From contig JAIXZR010000224.1 in the NCBI GenBank assembly GCA_027489455.1, forward strand, positions 1 to 47,762: a stretch of 47,762 bases of DNA, in the 5' to 3' direction. The notes under the pieces were generated by a model that saw only the letters and a program-made list of their open reading frames with translations, was not told the origin of the DNA and did no database searches. Source of the DNA: Rubrivivax sp. (lineage in GTDB: Bacteria; Pseudomonadota; Gammaproteobacteria; Burkholderiales; Burkholderiaceae_C). Position 1 is the first letter of the stretch. Each line of letters begins with the position of its first letter. This document shows positions 1 to 8,815 of this stretch, one piece after another. The position numbers were made by a program, and so were the translations under genes.

Positions 1-1638
1 ATCGCCTGCGCCGCCGCCGGCACCGTGGCCGCGGTCGTGGTCATGAGCCTCGGCCTGGTGAAGGTGCCCCGCGCCGTGCTGGTGCTGCACCCGGTCGTCA
101 CGCTGATGGGCCTGTGCGTACTGCGCATCGCCTACCGCATGCTGTACGAGCACGCGCGCAGCCAGATCACCGGCGGCCAGCGCGAGATCCGCCGCGCCAT
201 TGTGCTGGGCGCGGGCGATGCCGCACGGTTGCTGCTGGCCGGCATCCACCAGCAGGGCTGGGTGGTGCTGGGCCTGCTGGACGACGACCCGGCCAAGCGC
301 CATGCGCGCATCGCCGGCGTGCAGGTGCTGGGGCCGCTGGCGGCCATCGCCGACAAGGCCGTGCGCGGCGCAGCCACGCACATCGTGGTGGCGATGCCCG
401 GCGCCAGCGCCGGCCAGCGCAAGCGGGCGCTGGACCTGGCCGCCACCACCGGCCTGCCGGTGCTGACCGTGCCCACGGTCGACGAGTTGCGCACCGGCAA
501 GAGCCGCATCGAGCGCCTGCGCGACATCGAGCCCGAAGACCTGCTGGGCCGCGAACCGGTGCAGCTGGACGAAGCCGGCATCGGCGCTACGCTGGCGGGC
601 AAGACGGTGCTGATCACTGGTGCGGGTGGCAGCATCGGCAGCGAACTGTGCCGCCAGGTGGCGCGCTACGCGCCGGCGCGGCTGGTGCTGTACGAGCTGA
701 GCGAGTTCAACCTGTACACCATCGAGCAGGAGCTGAGCGAAGACTGGCCTGCGATCGACCTGGTGCGGCTGATCGGCGACGTCAAGGACCTGGCCCACCT
801 GCGCGCCACCTACCAGCGCTGGCAGCCGCAGGTCGTCTTCCACGCCGCGGCCTACAAGCACGTGCCGCTGATGGAAGAGCACAACGCCGCCCAGGCGCTA
901 CGCAACAACACCCTGGGCACCTACCACGCCGCGCTGGCGGCGGCCGAAGCTGGCGTGGAGCGCTTCGTGCTCATCAGCACCGACAAGGCCGTCAACCCGA
1001 CCAACGTGATGGGCGCCACCAAGCGCGCCGCCGAGATGGTGATCTCGGCCCTGGCGGCCGAACATGCGACCACGAAGTTCATGGCCGTGCGCTTCGGCAA
1101 CGTGCTGGGCAGCAGCGGCAGCGTGATCCCGAAGTTCAAGGAACAGATCGCCCGCGGCGGGCCGGTGACGGTGACGCATCCGGACATGGTTCGCTATTTC
1201 ATGACCATCCCTGAAGCCGCGCGCCTGGTGCTGCAGGCCGCGGCGATTGGCGAGAGCGGGCAGGTGCTGGTGCTGGACATGGGGGAGCCGGTGAAGATCG
1301 TGGATCTGGCGCGGGCCTTGATTCGTTTGGCGGGGCACGACGTGGGCGAAATCGGGATCGAATTCACGGGCGTGCGGGCGGGGGAAAAGCTGTTCGAGGA
1401 ACTGCTGGCCGACGTCGACAACACGCTGCCGACGCAGGTGCCGGCTTTGCGACTGGCCAAGCTGGCCCCGGCGTCGCCCGCGGTGCTGGACTTGCTTCAC
1501 TGGGCCGCAGGCGACCAGGCCCGGGTGACAACTGCCGCCGCACTGCGCCTGAGGCTGGCCACCGTGATCCCCGAGTACGCCGGGCCAGCCAACGCCCGGC
1601 CCAAGGGCCGACAGGCCGTCGGCGCGCGCGTGCCCTGA
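1..1638 (+). CDS. Nucleoside-diphosphate-sugar 4,6-dehydratase, PglF/WbpM/CapD family (5' end outside window)
   Basis: The frame is open from base 1, so the gene begins upstream. About 545 codons are visible, against roughly 600-650 aa for the family, so most of the N-terminal membrane region is missing. Counting from the GTG at 25, a last hydrophobic helix is followed by a first Rossmann domain (GAGDAARLL near residue 62) and then the SDR dehydratase domain, with TGAGGSIG at 198-205. The segment STDKAVNPTNVMGATK carries Met-x3-Lys where ordinary SDRs have Tyr-x3-Lys. This SMK-type site is known in WbpM/PglF enzymes, which convert UDP-GlcNAc to the 4-keto-6-deoxy sugar. It is the first visible gene of the glycan operon; the next frame starts 15-57 bases downstream. 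The sugar nucleotide actually used is inferred from the family. Confidence 0.9.
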   Translation: MACAAAGTVAAVVVMSLGLVKVPRAVLVLHPVVTLMGLCVLRIAYRMLYEHARSQITGGQREIRRAIVLGAGDAARLLLAGIHQQGWVVLGLLDDDPAKRHARIAGVQVLGPLAAIADKAVRGAATHIVVAMPGASAGQRKRALDLAATTGLPVLTVPTVDELRTGKSRIERLRDIEPEDLLGREPVQLDEAGIGATLAGKTVLITGAGGSIGSELCRQVARYAPARLVLYELSEFNLYTIEQELSEDWPAIDLVRLIGDVKDLAHLRATYQRWQPQVVFHAAAYKHVPLMEEHNAAQALRNNTLGTYHAALAAAEAGVERFVLISTDKAVNPTNVMGATKRAAEMVISALAAEHATTKFMAVRFGNVLGSSGSVIPKFKEQIARGGPVTVTHPDMVRYFMTIPEAARLVLQAAAIGESGQVLVLDMGEPVKIVDLARALIRLAGHDVGEIGIEFTGVRAGEKLFEELLADVDNTLPTQVPALRLAKLAPASPAVLDLLHWAAGDQARVTTAAALRLRLATVIPEYAGPANARPKGRQAVGARVP

Positions 1639-1695
1639 CGCGGCAGCCCTGCCTTGGTCCAACCGCCGTCTTTGCCTGTGACCCACCCGCCCGGG

Positions 1696-2781
1696 ATGCC
1701 CACGCTCTACATCAACGGCAAGTTCGCCGCACAGCCGCTGACGGGGGTGCAGCGCTATGCACGCAATCTGGTCAGTGCGCTCGACGACAGGGGCACCGTG
1801 GCAGGCTACTCCGGCACCGTGCTGCTGTGCCCGGCAAACGCAGAGCCGCCGCCATTGCGCAGCATTGGCGTGCGCGTCGTGGGGCGGGCCGGTGGATCCT
1901 TGCACCGCTGGGAGCAGACGCAATTGCCCGTCGCCGCCCGGGCGGGATGGCTGTTGAACCTGGCGGGCTCGGGCCCGTGGCTGGGTGCGGCCCAAGGGGC
2001 GGTGATCCACGACGCTGCCGTCTTCGACCGGCCCGGCGCCTACACGACGGCCTTCAACACCTGGTACCGCGCGCTGTTTCGCCGCCGGGCCAGGCGGGGC
2101 GACCGGCTGATCACGGTCTCACGTCATGCCCGCGACCGGCTGGCGCATTGGCTTGCCGTGCCTGCGGACCGGATCGCCGTCGTCCCCAACGGCAGTGACC
2201 ACCTGGACGGCATCGAAGCCGACGATGCCTGGCTCCGCGATCAGGGGCTGCTGGGGCGGCCCTTTTTGCTGGCGATCTTCAGCACCAACAGCAACAAGAA
2301 CCTGCCGCGCTTGCTGCAAGCGTATGCCAGCCTGCCGCCTGGCGAGCGCGTGCCGCTGGTGCTGGCCGGCGGCCGTGCCGGTGCCGGGTTCCAGGCCGGT
2401 GCGGCCCTGAGCTTGCCGGAGGGCGTGCTGCGCCTGCCTTCGCCGCCCGACGCCGTCCTCAAGGCCGTCTACGGCCAGGCCACCGCGCTGCTGCTGCCTT
2501 CGCTCTACGAGGGCTTTGGGCTGCCCGCTGTCGAAGCCATGCGCCTGGGTTGCCCCGTGCTGGCCGCCGAGGCGGGGGCCTTGCCCGAGGTCTGCGGCGA
2601 TGCGGCGCTGTATGTCGATCCGCAGTCCACGGCCTCCATGGTGGCTGGCATCCGGCGCATGCTGGCCGAGCCCGCACTGCGTGCCCGGCTGGCAGCAGCG
2701 GGCCGCGCCCAGGCCGGGCGCTACACCTGGGCGGCCGCGGCGCAATGCTTGAGCCAAGCGATCGAGCGGCCTTCGGCATGA
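1696..2781 (+). CDS. Glycosyltransferase family 4 (GT-B)
   Basis: A 361-aa retaining GT4-type glycosyltransferase, expected to act at the cytoplasmic face on a lipid-linked glycan. The N-terminus (TLYINGKF...LTGVQRYARNL) is the usual first strand and glycine loop. The C-terminal half carries SLYEGFGLPAVEAM, the E-x7-E sugar-nucleotide motif, followed by GALPEVCGDAALYVDP. The ATG at 1696 is preferred because it begins right at the first beta-strand. A TTG at 1654 in the same frame would add 14 proline-rich residues with no family counterpart. The stop overlaps the start of the next gene by four bases (ATGA), so the two are probably translationally coupled. Donor and acceptor cannot be read from the sequence. 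Confidence 0.88.
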   Translation: MPTLYINGKFAAQPLTGVQRYARNLVSALDDRGTVAGYSGTVLLCPANAEPPPLRSIGVRVVGRAGGSLHRWEQTQLPVAARAGWLLNLAGSGPWLGAAQGAVIHDAAVFDRPGAYTTAFNTWYRALFRRRARRGDRLITVSRHARDRLAHWLAVPADRIAVVPNGSDHLDGIEADDAWLRDQGLLGRPFLLAIFSTNSNKNLPRLLQAYASLPPGERVPLVLAGGRAGAGFQAGAALSLPEGVLRLPSPPDAVLKAVYGQATALLLPSLYEGFGLPAVEAMRLGCPVLAAEAGALPEVCGDAALYVDPQSTASMVAGIRRMLAEPALRARLAAAGRAQAGRYTWAAAAQCLSQAIERPSA

Positions 2782-3908
2782 GGGTGCTGCAGATCAGCAA
2801 GTTCTTCCCGCCCGTCATGGGGGGCATCGAGGCCGTGGCCTGGGAACTCAGCGAAGGCCTGGCCGAAGCGGGGATCACCGCCGACGTGCTGTGTGCCAAC
2901 CAGGCCCTGCGCACCACGCACGAGCGAGCACCGGCCGGCTACACCGTCCACCGCGCGGCATCGCTGGGCACCTTGCTGGCCACGTCGATGGCGCCGGCGA
3001 TGGCCTGGTTGCTCAAGCGCGCCGCCAGCCGCTACGACGTGATGCATGTGCACATGCCCGATCCGATGGCCGCCCTGGCGCTGCGCGTGGCGCAGCCGCG
3101 CTGCCCGCTGGTCGTGCACTGGCACAGCGACGTGATCCGCCAGCGCGCGGCGCTGAAGCTCTACCAGCCCTTGCAGACCTGGCTGCTGGCCCGCGCCGAC
3201 GCCGTGATCGCCACCAGCCAGGCCTATGCTGCGTCGTCCGAGCCGCTGCGGCCCTGGCAGCACAAGGTGCGGGTCATCCCCATCGGCATCAGCGACAATC
3301 ACAGTGCGGCATGCAGCCAGAAGGCGGCGGCGATCCGGCAGCAATTCCGTGGCCGGCGCATCGTGTTCGCGCTGGGGCGGATGACGTACTACAAGGGATT
3401 TGATGTCTTGATCGAGGCCGCAACCACGTTGGCGGAACACACCGCTGTCGTCATCGGCGGAGACGGGGAACTGCTGGAACACTACCGCAAGCAGGCGGCC
3501 AGGCTGGGCCTGGCAGGCAAGGTACATCTGCCGGGGCACATCAGCGACGACGACCTGGCCAGCTACTTCGAGGCCTGCGATGTCTTCTGCATGCCTTCGA
3601 CGGTGCGTGCCGAAGCCTACGGCGTGGCCATCGTCGAGGCGATGGTGATGGGCAAGCCCATCGTCGCATCGGACATCACCGGTTCAGGCGTGCCCTGGGT
3701 CAACGTCGACGGGCAGACGGGTTACAACGTCCCGGTGGGCCAGCCTGCGGCCTTGAGTGCGGCGCTGAATCGCCTGCTCGAGGATGACGTGCTGCGCAGC
3801 CAGCTGGGCGCTGCCGCACGCCAGCGCTACCAGGCGGAATTCAATCGTGCCCTGATGACGCAGAGAATCGGCGAGCTGTACGCCGGGCTGCGAGCGCCCG
3901 GCCCCTAG
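2778..3908 (+). CDS. Glycosyltransferase family 4 (GT-B)
   Basis: A 376-aa GT4 enzyme. It starts MRVLQISKFFPPVMGGIE, the standard GT4 N-terminus with the PPVMGG acceptor loop. A middle segment (FALGRMTYYKGFDVLIEA) marks the start of the C-terminal GT-B domain, and EAYGVAIVEAM gives the E-x7-E motif. The frame stays open about 230 bases further upstream inside the preceding gene, but the ATG at 2778, which overlaps that gene's TGA, fits the family start. It resembles WcaI/PimB-like enzymes in layout, but no specific donor is assigned. It belongs to the kps-type operon and ends in TAG 17 bases before kpsE. Confidence 0.88.
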   Translation: MRVLQISKFFPPVMGGIEAVAWELSEGLAEAGITADVLCANQALRTTHERAPAGYTVHRAASLGTLLATSMAPAMAWLLKRAASRYDVMHVHMPDPMAALALRVAQPRCPLVVHWHSDVIRQRAALKLYQPLQTWLLARADAVIATSQAYAASSEPLRPWQHKVRVIPIGISDNHSAACSQKAAAIRQQFRGRRIVFALGRMTYYKGFDVLIEAATTLAEHTAVVIGGDGELLEHYRKQAARLGLAGKVHLPGHISDDDLASYFEACDVFCMPSTVRAEAYGVAIVEAMVMGKPIVASDITGSGVPWVNVDGQTGYNVPVGQPAALSAALNRLLEDDVLRSQLGAAARQRYQAEFNRALMTQRIGELYAGLRAPGP

Positions 3909-3925
3909 AAAAATCGGACGGATCC

Positions 3926-5080
3926 TTGGACGCTTCCCCTTCCCCGCTACTGCTGCAAGGCACCCAGCCCTCGCCCCTGCGGCGCCTGCTGAGCCGCCTG
4001 AACATCGTCTTCCTGCTGACCGTGCTGGTGCCCACGCTGTTGGCTACGGTCTACTACGGCGGCGTCGCGTCGGACGTGTATATCGCCGAGTCCCGCTTCG
4101 TTGTGCGCAGTCCGCAGCGGCCAGCGCAGACCGGCCTGGGCGCGCTGCTGCAGGGCACAGTGTTTTCACGTTCACAGGATGACACCTACTCCGTGCACGA
4201 CTTCATCCGCAGCCGAGATGCATTGAAGGAGCTGGATGAGAAGCTGGGGTTGCGCACAGCGTTTTCCAGCCCGGCCATTGACGTGGTGAACCGCTTCCCG
4301 GGGCTGGACTACTGGGACAACAGCTTCGAAGCGCTCTACAAGCATTACCTTCGCCACGTGAGCCTGGATTACGACACCGTCTCGTCCATCACCGTGCTGC
4401 GCGTTCGTGCCTACACCGCGCCCGATGCGCAGAAGGTCAACGAGATGCTGCTGCAGATGGGCGAGCGGCTGGTGAACAACCTCAATACGCGCAGCCGCCA
4501 AGACCTGATCGACGTGGCGGAGCGCGAAGTGAAGCTCGCCGAAGACCGCACCAAGGCCGCTTCGCTGGCGTTGTCGTCGTTCCGCAGCGATCGCAGTGTC
4601 TACGACCCTGACCGGCAGAGTGCCCTGGCTTTGCAGGGTGTGGCCAAGATCCAGGAAGAGCTGATGCTCACCGAAGCCCAGCTCGCTCAGATCCGCCAGG
4701 TGTCGCCCAACAACCCACAGGTCGCGGCGCTTGCCAACCGGGTGCAGACGCTCCGCGCAGCGATGGCCAGCGAAGTCTCCAAGGTCACTGGCAAGGGAGA
4801 TGCTTCGATCGTGTCCAAGTCCCCGGTGTTCGATCGATTGGTCCTGGAGCGCGCATTTGCTGACCGGCAGCTGTCGACAGCGCTGGCTTCGCTGGAGCAG
4901 GCGCGCAGCGAGGCGCAGCGCAAGCAGCTCTATCTGGAGCGACTGGTGCAGCCCAACCTGGCTGACAATGCGCTAGAGCCGCGGCGGCTGCGGTCCATCC
5001 TGATGGTGTTTCTTGCCGGGCTGATCCTCTGGGGTGTCGTCAGCCTCGTGCTGGCCAGCATCCGCGAACACACGGATTGA
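3926..5080 (+). CDS. kpsE: Capsule export inner-membrane/periplasmic adaptor, KpsE/CtrB/BexC type
   Basis: A 384-aa polysaccharide co-polymerase of the ABC-capsule type (PCP-3). It is anchored by an N-terminal membrane helix (about residues 25-47, LNIVFLLTVLVPTLLATVYY) and a C-terminal helix (about 356-377). The large periplasmic middle part includes an alpha-helical, coiled-coil-prone stretch (about 190-345). In the known systems it connects the KpsMT transporter to the outer-membrane OPX channel. The start is a TTG at 3926 with a GGACGGA-like Shine-Dalgarno just upstream. No ATG is usable before the first helix. The stop overlaps the kpsM reading frame, which fits coupled expression. Confidence 0.9.
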   Translation: MDASPSPLLLQGTQPSPLRRLLSRLNIVFLLTVLVPTLLATVYYGGVASDVYIAESRFVVRSPQRPAQTGLGALLQGTVFSRSQDDTYSVHDFIRSRDALKELDEKLGLRTAFSSPAIDVVNRFPGLDYWDNSFEALYKHYLRHVSLDYDTVSSITVLRVRAYTAPDAQKVNEMLLQMGERLVNNLNTRSRQDLIDVAEREVKLAEDRTKAASLALSSFRSDRSVYDPDRQSALALQGVAKIQEELMLTEAQLAQIRQVSPNNPQVAALANRVQTLRAAMASEVSKVTGKGDASIVSKSPVFDRLVLERAFADRQLSTALASLEQARSEAQRKQLYLERLVQPNLADNALEPRRLRSILMVFLAGLILWGVVSLVLASIREHTD

Positions 5081-5082
5081 GC

Positions 5083-5883
5083 ATGTCCGCCATCGAACGG
5101 CCCACGAGCTTGCGGCGATCGCTGCGCATCCAGGCCCGCGTGATCGGTGCATTGCTGATGCGCGAGGTAATCACACGCTTCGGGCGCAAGAACCTGGGTG
5201 TGCTCTGGTTGGTAGGGGAGCCGATGCTGTTCACGCTGGGCATCACGGCGCTTTGGTCGGCGGCAGGGTTCAACCATGGGTCCAGCCTGCCGATCGTTGC
5301 GTTCGCGCTCACCGGGTATTCGTCGGTGCTGCTGTGGCGCAACACCGTGACCCGCTGCAATTCGGCCATCCAGGCCAACTTCAACCTGCTCTTTCATCGC
5401 AACGTGCGTGTCATCGATGTGTTTCTCACACGCATCGTGCTCGAGATGGCCGGCTGCACCGGGTCGTTCATCGTGCTCTTCCTGTTCTTCTGGGTCATCG
5501 AGTGGATCGGGCCGCCAGTCGACCTAATGCTGGTCATCCAAGGCTGGCTCATGTTGGCCTGGTTTGGCGCCGCGTTGGCCATGCTAATTGGTTCGGCCAC
5601 CGCGTACACCGAGGTGGTCGATCGCCTCTGGCACCCAGCTGCTTACTTGCTTTTCCCGGTGTCCGGAGCTGCCTTCATGGTCGCTTGGTTGCCGCCCCAG
5701 GCGCGCGAGGTCGTGCTGCTGTTGCCGATGGTGCATGGGGTCGAGATGGTCCGCGACGGCTTCTTCGGCAATTCCGTCACCACCTACTACGACGTAGGCT
5801 ACCTTGCGAAGATCAATCTTGTGCTGACGCTGATGAGCCTGTTCGTCTTGCGTGACGCCTCGATGCGTGTGGAGGCCGAGTGA
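5083..5883 (+). CDS. kpsM: ABC-2 type capsule polysaccharide permease, KpsM family
   Basis: A 266-aa membrane permease with about six hydrophobic segments. The N-terminal amphipathic stretch (RVIGALLMREVITRFGRKNLGVLWLVGEP) is the signature of KpsM/BexB/CtrC proteins. It forms the membrane channel of the ABC exporter that moves lipid-linked capsule across the inner membrane. The ATG at 5083 is chosen; a TTG six bases earlier overlaps the kpsE stop and would add only two residues. The kpsT start overlaps this stop (GTGA), so permease and ATPase are coupled. Confidence 0.92.
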   Translation: MSAIERPTSLRRSLRIQARVIGALLMREVITRFGRKNLGVLWLVGEPMLFTLGITALWSAAGFNHGSSLPIVAFALTGYSSVLLWRNTVTRCNSAIQANFNLLFHRNVRVIDVFLTRIVLEMAGCTGSFIVLFLFFWVIEWIGPPVDLMLVIQGWLMLAWFGAALAMLIGSATAYTEVVDRLWHPAAYLLFPVSGAAFMVAWLPPQAREVVLLLPMVHGVEMVRDGFFGNSVTTYYDVGYLAKINLVLTLMSLFVLRDASMRVEAE

Positions 5884-6554
5884 TCCGCGTCGACAACGTC
5901 TGCAAGACTTATCACACCCGATTCGGGAAGAGGCAGGTGCTCAACCGTGTGAGTTTGCAACTCGACAGAGGCCGCAATCTGGGGATTCTCGGGCGCAACG
6001 GTGCGGGAAAGTCCACGCTCATCCGACTGTTGGCAGGTGCTGAACGCCCCACCTCGGGCCGCATCCACCGCGGCATGAGTGTGTCTTGGCCGCTGGCCTT
6101 TGGCGGCGCTTTTCAGACCCACCTCACCGGACTGGACAACCTGAAGTTCGTCTGCCGCATCTACGGTGTCGACTACAAGCCACTGGTGTCTTTCGTCGAA
6201 GACTTCACCGAACTGGGCGTCTATTTCCGCGAGCCGGTGTCGCATTACTCGATGGGCATGGTGTCGCGGTTGGCCTTTGCGCTGTCGATGGCCGTGGAGT
6301 TCGATTGTTTCCTCATCGACGAGGCGATGGTCGTTGGTGACGCCCGCTTCCACGAGCGCTGCCACTACGAGTTGTTCCAGAAGCGGCGCGACCGGGCGTT
6401 CGTGCTCGTCACCCACGACGCGAATTCGATCCGAACCTATTGCGAGAACGCCTGCGTGCTGCACGAGGGGCGTTTGTTCCAGTTCGACAGCGTCGACCAT
6501 GCCTACGAGTTCTACGATGCAACAGGCGCGGCAGGGCCGCCGGTCCAGGGGTGA
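5880..6554 (+). CDS. kpsT: Capsule polysaccharide ABC transporter ATPase, KpsT family
   Basis: A 224-aa ATPase of about the size usual for KpsT/BexA/CtrD. The Walker A motif is GRNGAGKST (38-46). The signature region is the KpsT-type HYSMGMVSRLAFALS (from 122), and FLIDE (144-148) is Walker B. An H-loop THD lies near residue 178. It lacks the extra C-terminal carbohydrate-binding domain of Wzt, which places it with capsule rather than O-antigen ABC exporters. The GTG start overlaps the kpsM stop by four bases, and its TGA overlaps the next GTG. Confidence 0.93.
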   Translation: MIRVDNVCKTYHTRFGKRQVLNRVSLQLDRGRNLGILGRNGAGKSTLIRLLAGAERPTSGRIHRGMSVSWPLAFGGAFQTHLTGLDNLKFVCRIYGVDYKPLVSFVEDFTELGVYFREPVSHYSMGMVSRLAFALSMAVEFDCFLIDEAMVVGDARFHERCHYELFQKRRDRAFVLVTHDANSIRTYCENACVLHEGRLFQFDSVDHAYEFYDATGAAGPPVQG

Positions 6555-8059
6555 GTGTGCAGCCCCTGAAGGTGCTGCTGGAGATGCGACCAGCCCTCGA
6601 CGGCTTCAGCGGCATTCCGCAGGAGACCCGCCTGGTCTACCGTGGCTTGTGCGGACTCGATGGCGTGTCGGTCGAGGGCCTGGTGCAGAGTGGCAACCTG
6701 GTCATTGCGCCGGGCATTCCGTTGCGGGGTGGTCAGGCTGACGCTTCGTTTCCGGCCGCGCAACGCATCGACCGCCTGTCGCAGGTCGTTGCTTCGTTGC
6801 AGCAGCACCAGCAAGGCGGACGCCTGGGACGACTTGGCCGATGGTCCGCCTTCGGCGCGCAGGCACTGCGCTGGGCGGTGCATGGCGCGCTGGGGTTGCC
6901 GATCAGGCTGACCGCCTTTGAGCCGGAGCACTTCCAGGATTTCGTCTGGCGTTCGATGTTCGCGAAGTCCTTGCCCAGCAGCGATCTTGCGGTGGCCACC
7001 AGCCGCCCGTTCCGGCTGCTGGCCCAGCCCTGGTCTTTGGCACATGCCGTGGGCATTGCGAGCGGGCGGCTGGGTTGGCCCCTGTATCCGCGCATCGATA
7101 CCAGCGACATCGACGTGTTCATCGCCGAGACGCCGTTTCCCGCACGTGTGTCGCGGCGCACGCAGCTCGTGGTGCGCTACCACGACTCGATCCCCTTGCT
7201 GCTGCCGCACACCATCAAAAACATGAACCACCACCGCGCAGCGCACCAGGGAGCCTTGCGGCGCAATGCCAGGGACGGGGCGTGGTTCGCGTGCGTGTCC
7301 GAGGCGACGCGTCGCGACCTGGTGGCCCTGTTGCCGGAGGTCGAGCCACGCTGCGTTACCGTGCCGAACATGGTGTCGCATCACTTCTGGCCCGAGGAGT
7401 CGCCCGCTGACCGCGTGCCCGAGGTCATCTGGGCGCGCAAGAACCGCAGCGCGCCGTTCGCTGGCGGTGCGCCATTGCCAGGGGTCGCGCCCGGAGCGCC
7501 GCCGCTGCAGTACCTGTTGATGGTGGGCACGATCGAGCCGCGCAAGAACCACTCAACACTGCTTGAGGCCTGGGAGCTGTTGCGCGCCACTGGCCATGCC
7601 GATCTTCAGCTGGTGCTGGTGGGCAGCTTTGGCTGGCAGTTCGAGGCGATTGCGCGGCGTTTCGCCCCGTGGCTGGAGCGTGGCGGCTTGCACCTGCTGG
7701 AGGGCGTGCCTTCGGACGATCTGCGCCTGTTGTATCGGCATGCCGCAGTCACGGTGTGCCCCAGCGTGGCCGAGGGTTTCGACTTCCCTGGCGTCGAGGC
7801 CATGCGGTCTGGCGGCGTCGTTGCGGCTTCCGACATCCCCGTGCACCGCGACGTCTTCGACGATGCCTGCGACTACTTCAGTGCGTATTCCAGCCAGGAC
7901 GTGGCGGCGGTCATCGCCCGGCTGATCGCCGAACCCGGCCGCGGAAGCAAGCTGCGCTTGCGGGGACTGGAGGTCTCCGAGCGCTACCTTCCCGCTCGCG
8001 TGATGCCACAGTGGAAGGACTTCCTGGCGCGCATTCGCAGGCCAGGCCCGGCGTCATGA
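6551..8059 (+). CDS. Glycosyltransferase family 4 (GT-B)
   Basis: About 502 aa, longer than most GT4 enzymes because of an N-terminal insertion rich in Arg/Gln. The C-terminal domain is clear: a GTIEPRKNH motif begins it, followed by VAEGFDFPGVEAM (E-x7-E), then SDIPVHRDVFDDACDYF. This pattern is seen in GT4 enzymes of the WbaZ/mannosyltransferase sort. The GTG at 6551 overlaps the kpsT stop; a second GTG two codons later is also possible. The open frame continues a further 111 bases into kpsT, but that part reads as an out-of-frame copy of KpsT. Donor sugar unknown. Confidence 0.87.
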   Translation: MSVQPLKVLLEMRPALDGFSGIPQETRLVYRGLCGLDGVSVEGLVQSGNLVIAPGIPLRGGQADASFPAAQRIDRLSQVVASLQQHQQGGRLGRLGRWSAFGAQALRWAVHGALGLPIRLTAFEPEHFQDFVWRSMFAKSLPSSDLAVATSRPFRLLAQPWSLAHAVGIASGRLGWPLYPRIDTSDIDVFIAETPFPARVSRRTQLVVRYHDSIPLLLPHTIKNMNHHRAAHQGALRRNARDGAWFACVSEATRRDLVALLPEVEPRCVTVPNMVSHHFWPEESPADRVPEVIWARKNRSAPFAGGAPLPGVAPGAPPLQYLLMVGTIEPRKNHSTLLEAWELLRATGHADLQLVLVGSFGWQFEAIARRFAPWLERGGLHLLEGVPSDDLRLLYRHAAVTVCPSVAEGFDFPGVEAMRSGGVVAASDIPVHRDVFDDACDYFSAYSSQDVAAVIARLIAEPGRGSKLRLRGLEVSERYLPARVMPQWKDFLARIRRPGPAS

Positions 8060-8778
8060 CGGCCCGGCGTGGGCAGCCTTGGGGCTGGGCGGCCTGCCTG
8101 TGCATCTCGGCCTGTGCGGTGTTGCCGTCCGGGAGCGACACCAGAACCTGGGCCGAGTACTCGATGATGGACCGCTCGGTGTCGGGTGTGCTGTGGGCCG
8201 ATGGCCAGCCTGCATCGCGATTCACATGGGTGCCCGCGGGGCCATCCGAATCACATGTCTTCTGGGGTGACCCCGCCCGATGGCCACCGGACTACCGGGA
8301 ACGCTTCATTCGGCAGGGTGAGTGGGCCATGCTCGATGGCTGGTGGGGCAACGGCACCTACTACCAGTTGCACATGGACCAGGAATCGATCTGCAGCGTG
8401 GACTGCACGGGCTGCCGGCCCCTGCGGGCCGGCCGGGCGCAGCACTACGTGCTTTGGAAGGCGCCACTGGCCGGGTATTGCCTGCGCGCCCAGGGCAGGA
8501 TCGTTGCAGAGTCCGGCGCAGGAACCGTCCGCTTTGCCCATGACCAGGTGTATGTGCCAAACCTGCCGTGCAGCAACGCGTACGTCAAGCAGGCCAAGTG
8601 CCTGATGCAGCGCGAGACCTGGTCAGACGACAACGGGTCGGCGTACGGCCTCAAGCTGGACCGGGTCAGTTTTCTTGCCGCAGGGCTGGGGCCGGGCTTC
8701 GCGATCTTCCAGATCCTGCCCACGGTGTGGCGTGCTGAGCTTCGGCCTGACGGGGTACCGAGTCACGATGCCAAGTAG
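8056..8778 (+). CDS. Putative capsule-locus lipoprotein, unknown function
   Basis: A 240-aa protein with a short basic N-terminus, a hydrophobic stretch and a lipobox-like ISAC with Cys20, so probably lipidated and outside the cytoplasm. The mature part is rich in Trp, Tyr and Cys, including a CSVDCTGC cluster and further cysteines, which suggests disulfides. I do not recognise the family. The ATG overlaps the stop of the preceding glycosyltransferase (ATGA). It is therefore the last coupled cistron of the kpsEMT operon, and a role in capsule assembly, anchoring or surface retention is a reasonable inference only. Confidence 0.7.
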   Translation: MTARRGQPWGWAACLCISACAVLPSGSDTRTWAEYSMMDRSVSGVLWADGQPASRFTWVPAGPSESHVFWGDPARWPPDYRERFIRQGEWAMLDGWWGNGTYYQLHMDQESICSVDCTGCRPLRAGRAQHYVLWKAPLAGYCLRAQGRIVAESGAGTVRFAHDQVYVPNLPCSNAYVKQAKCLMQRETWSDDNGSAYGLKLDRVSFLAAGLGPGFAIFQILPTVWRAELRPDGVPSHDAK

Positions 8779-8815
8779 GCGCGGTAGCAGGTGAGCGCCC
8801 CCAGCCGTCAGATCG

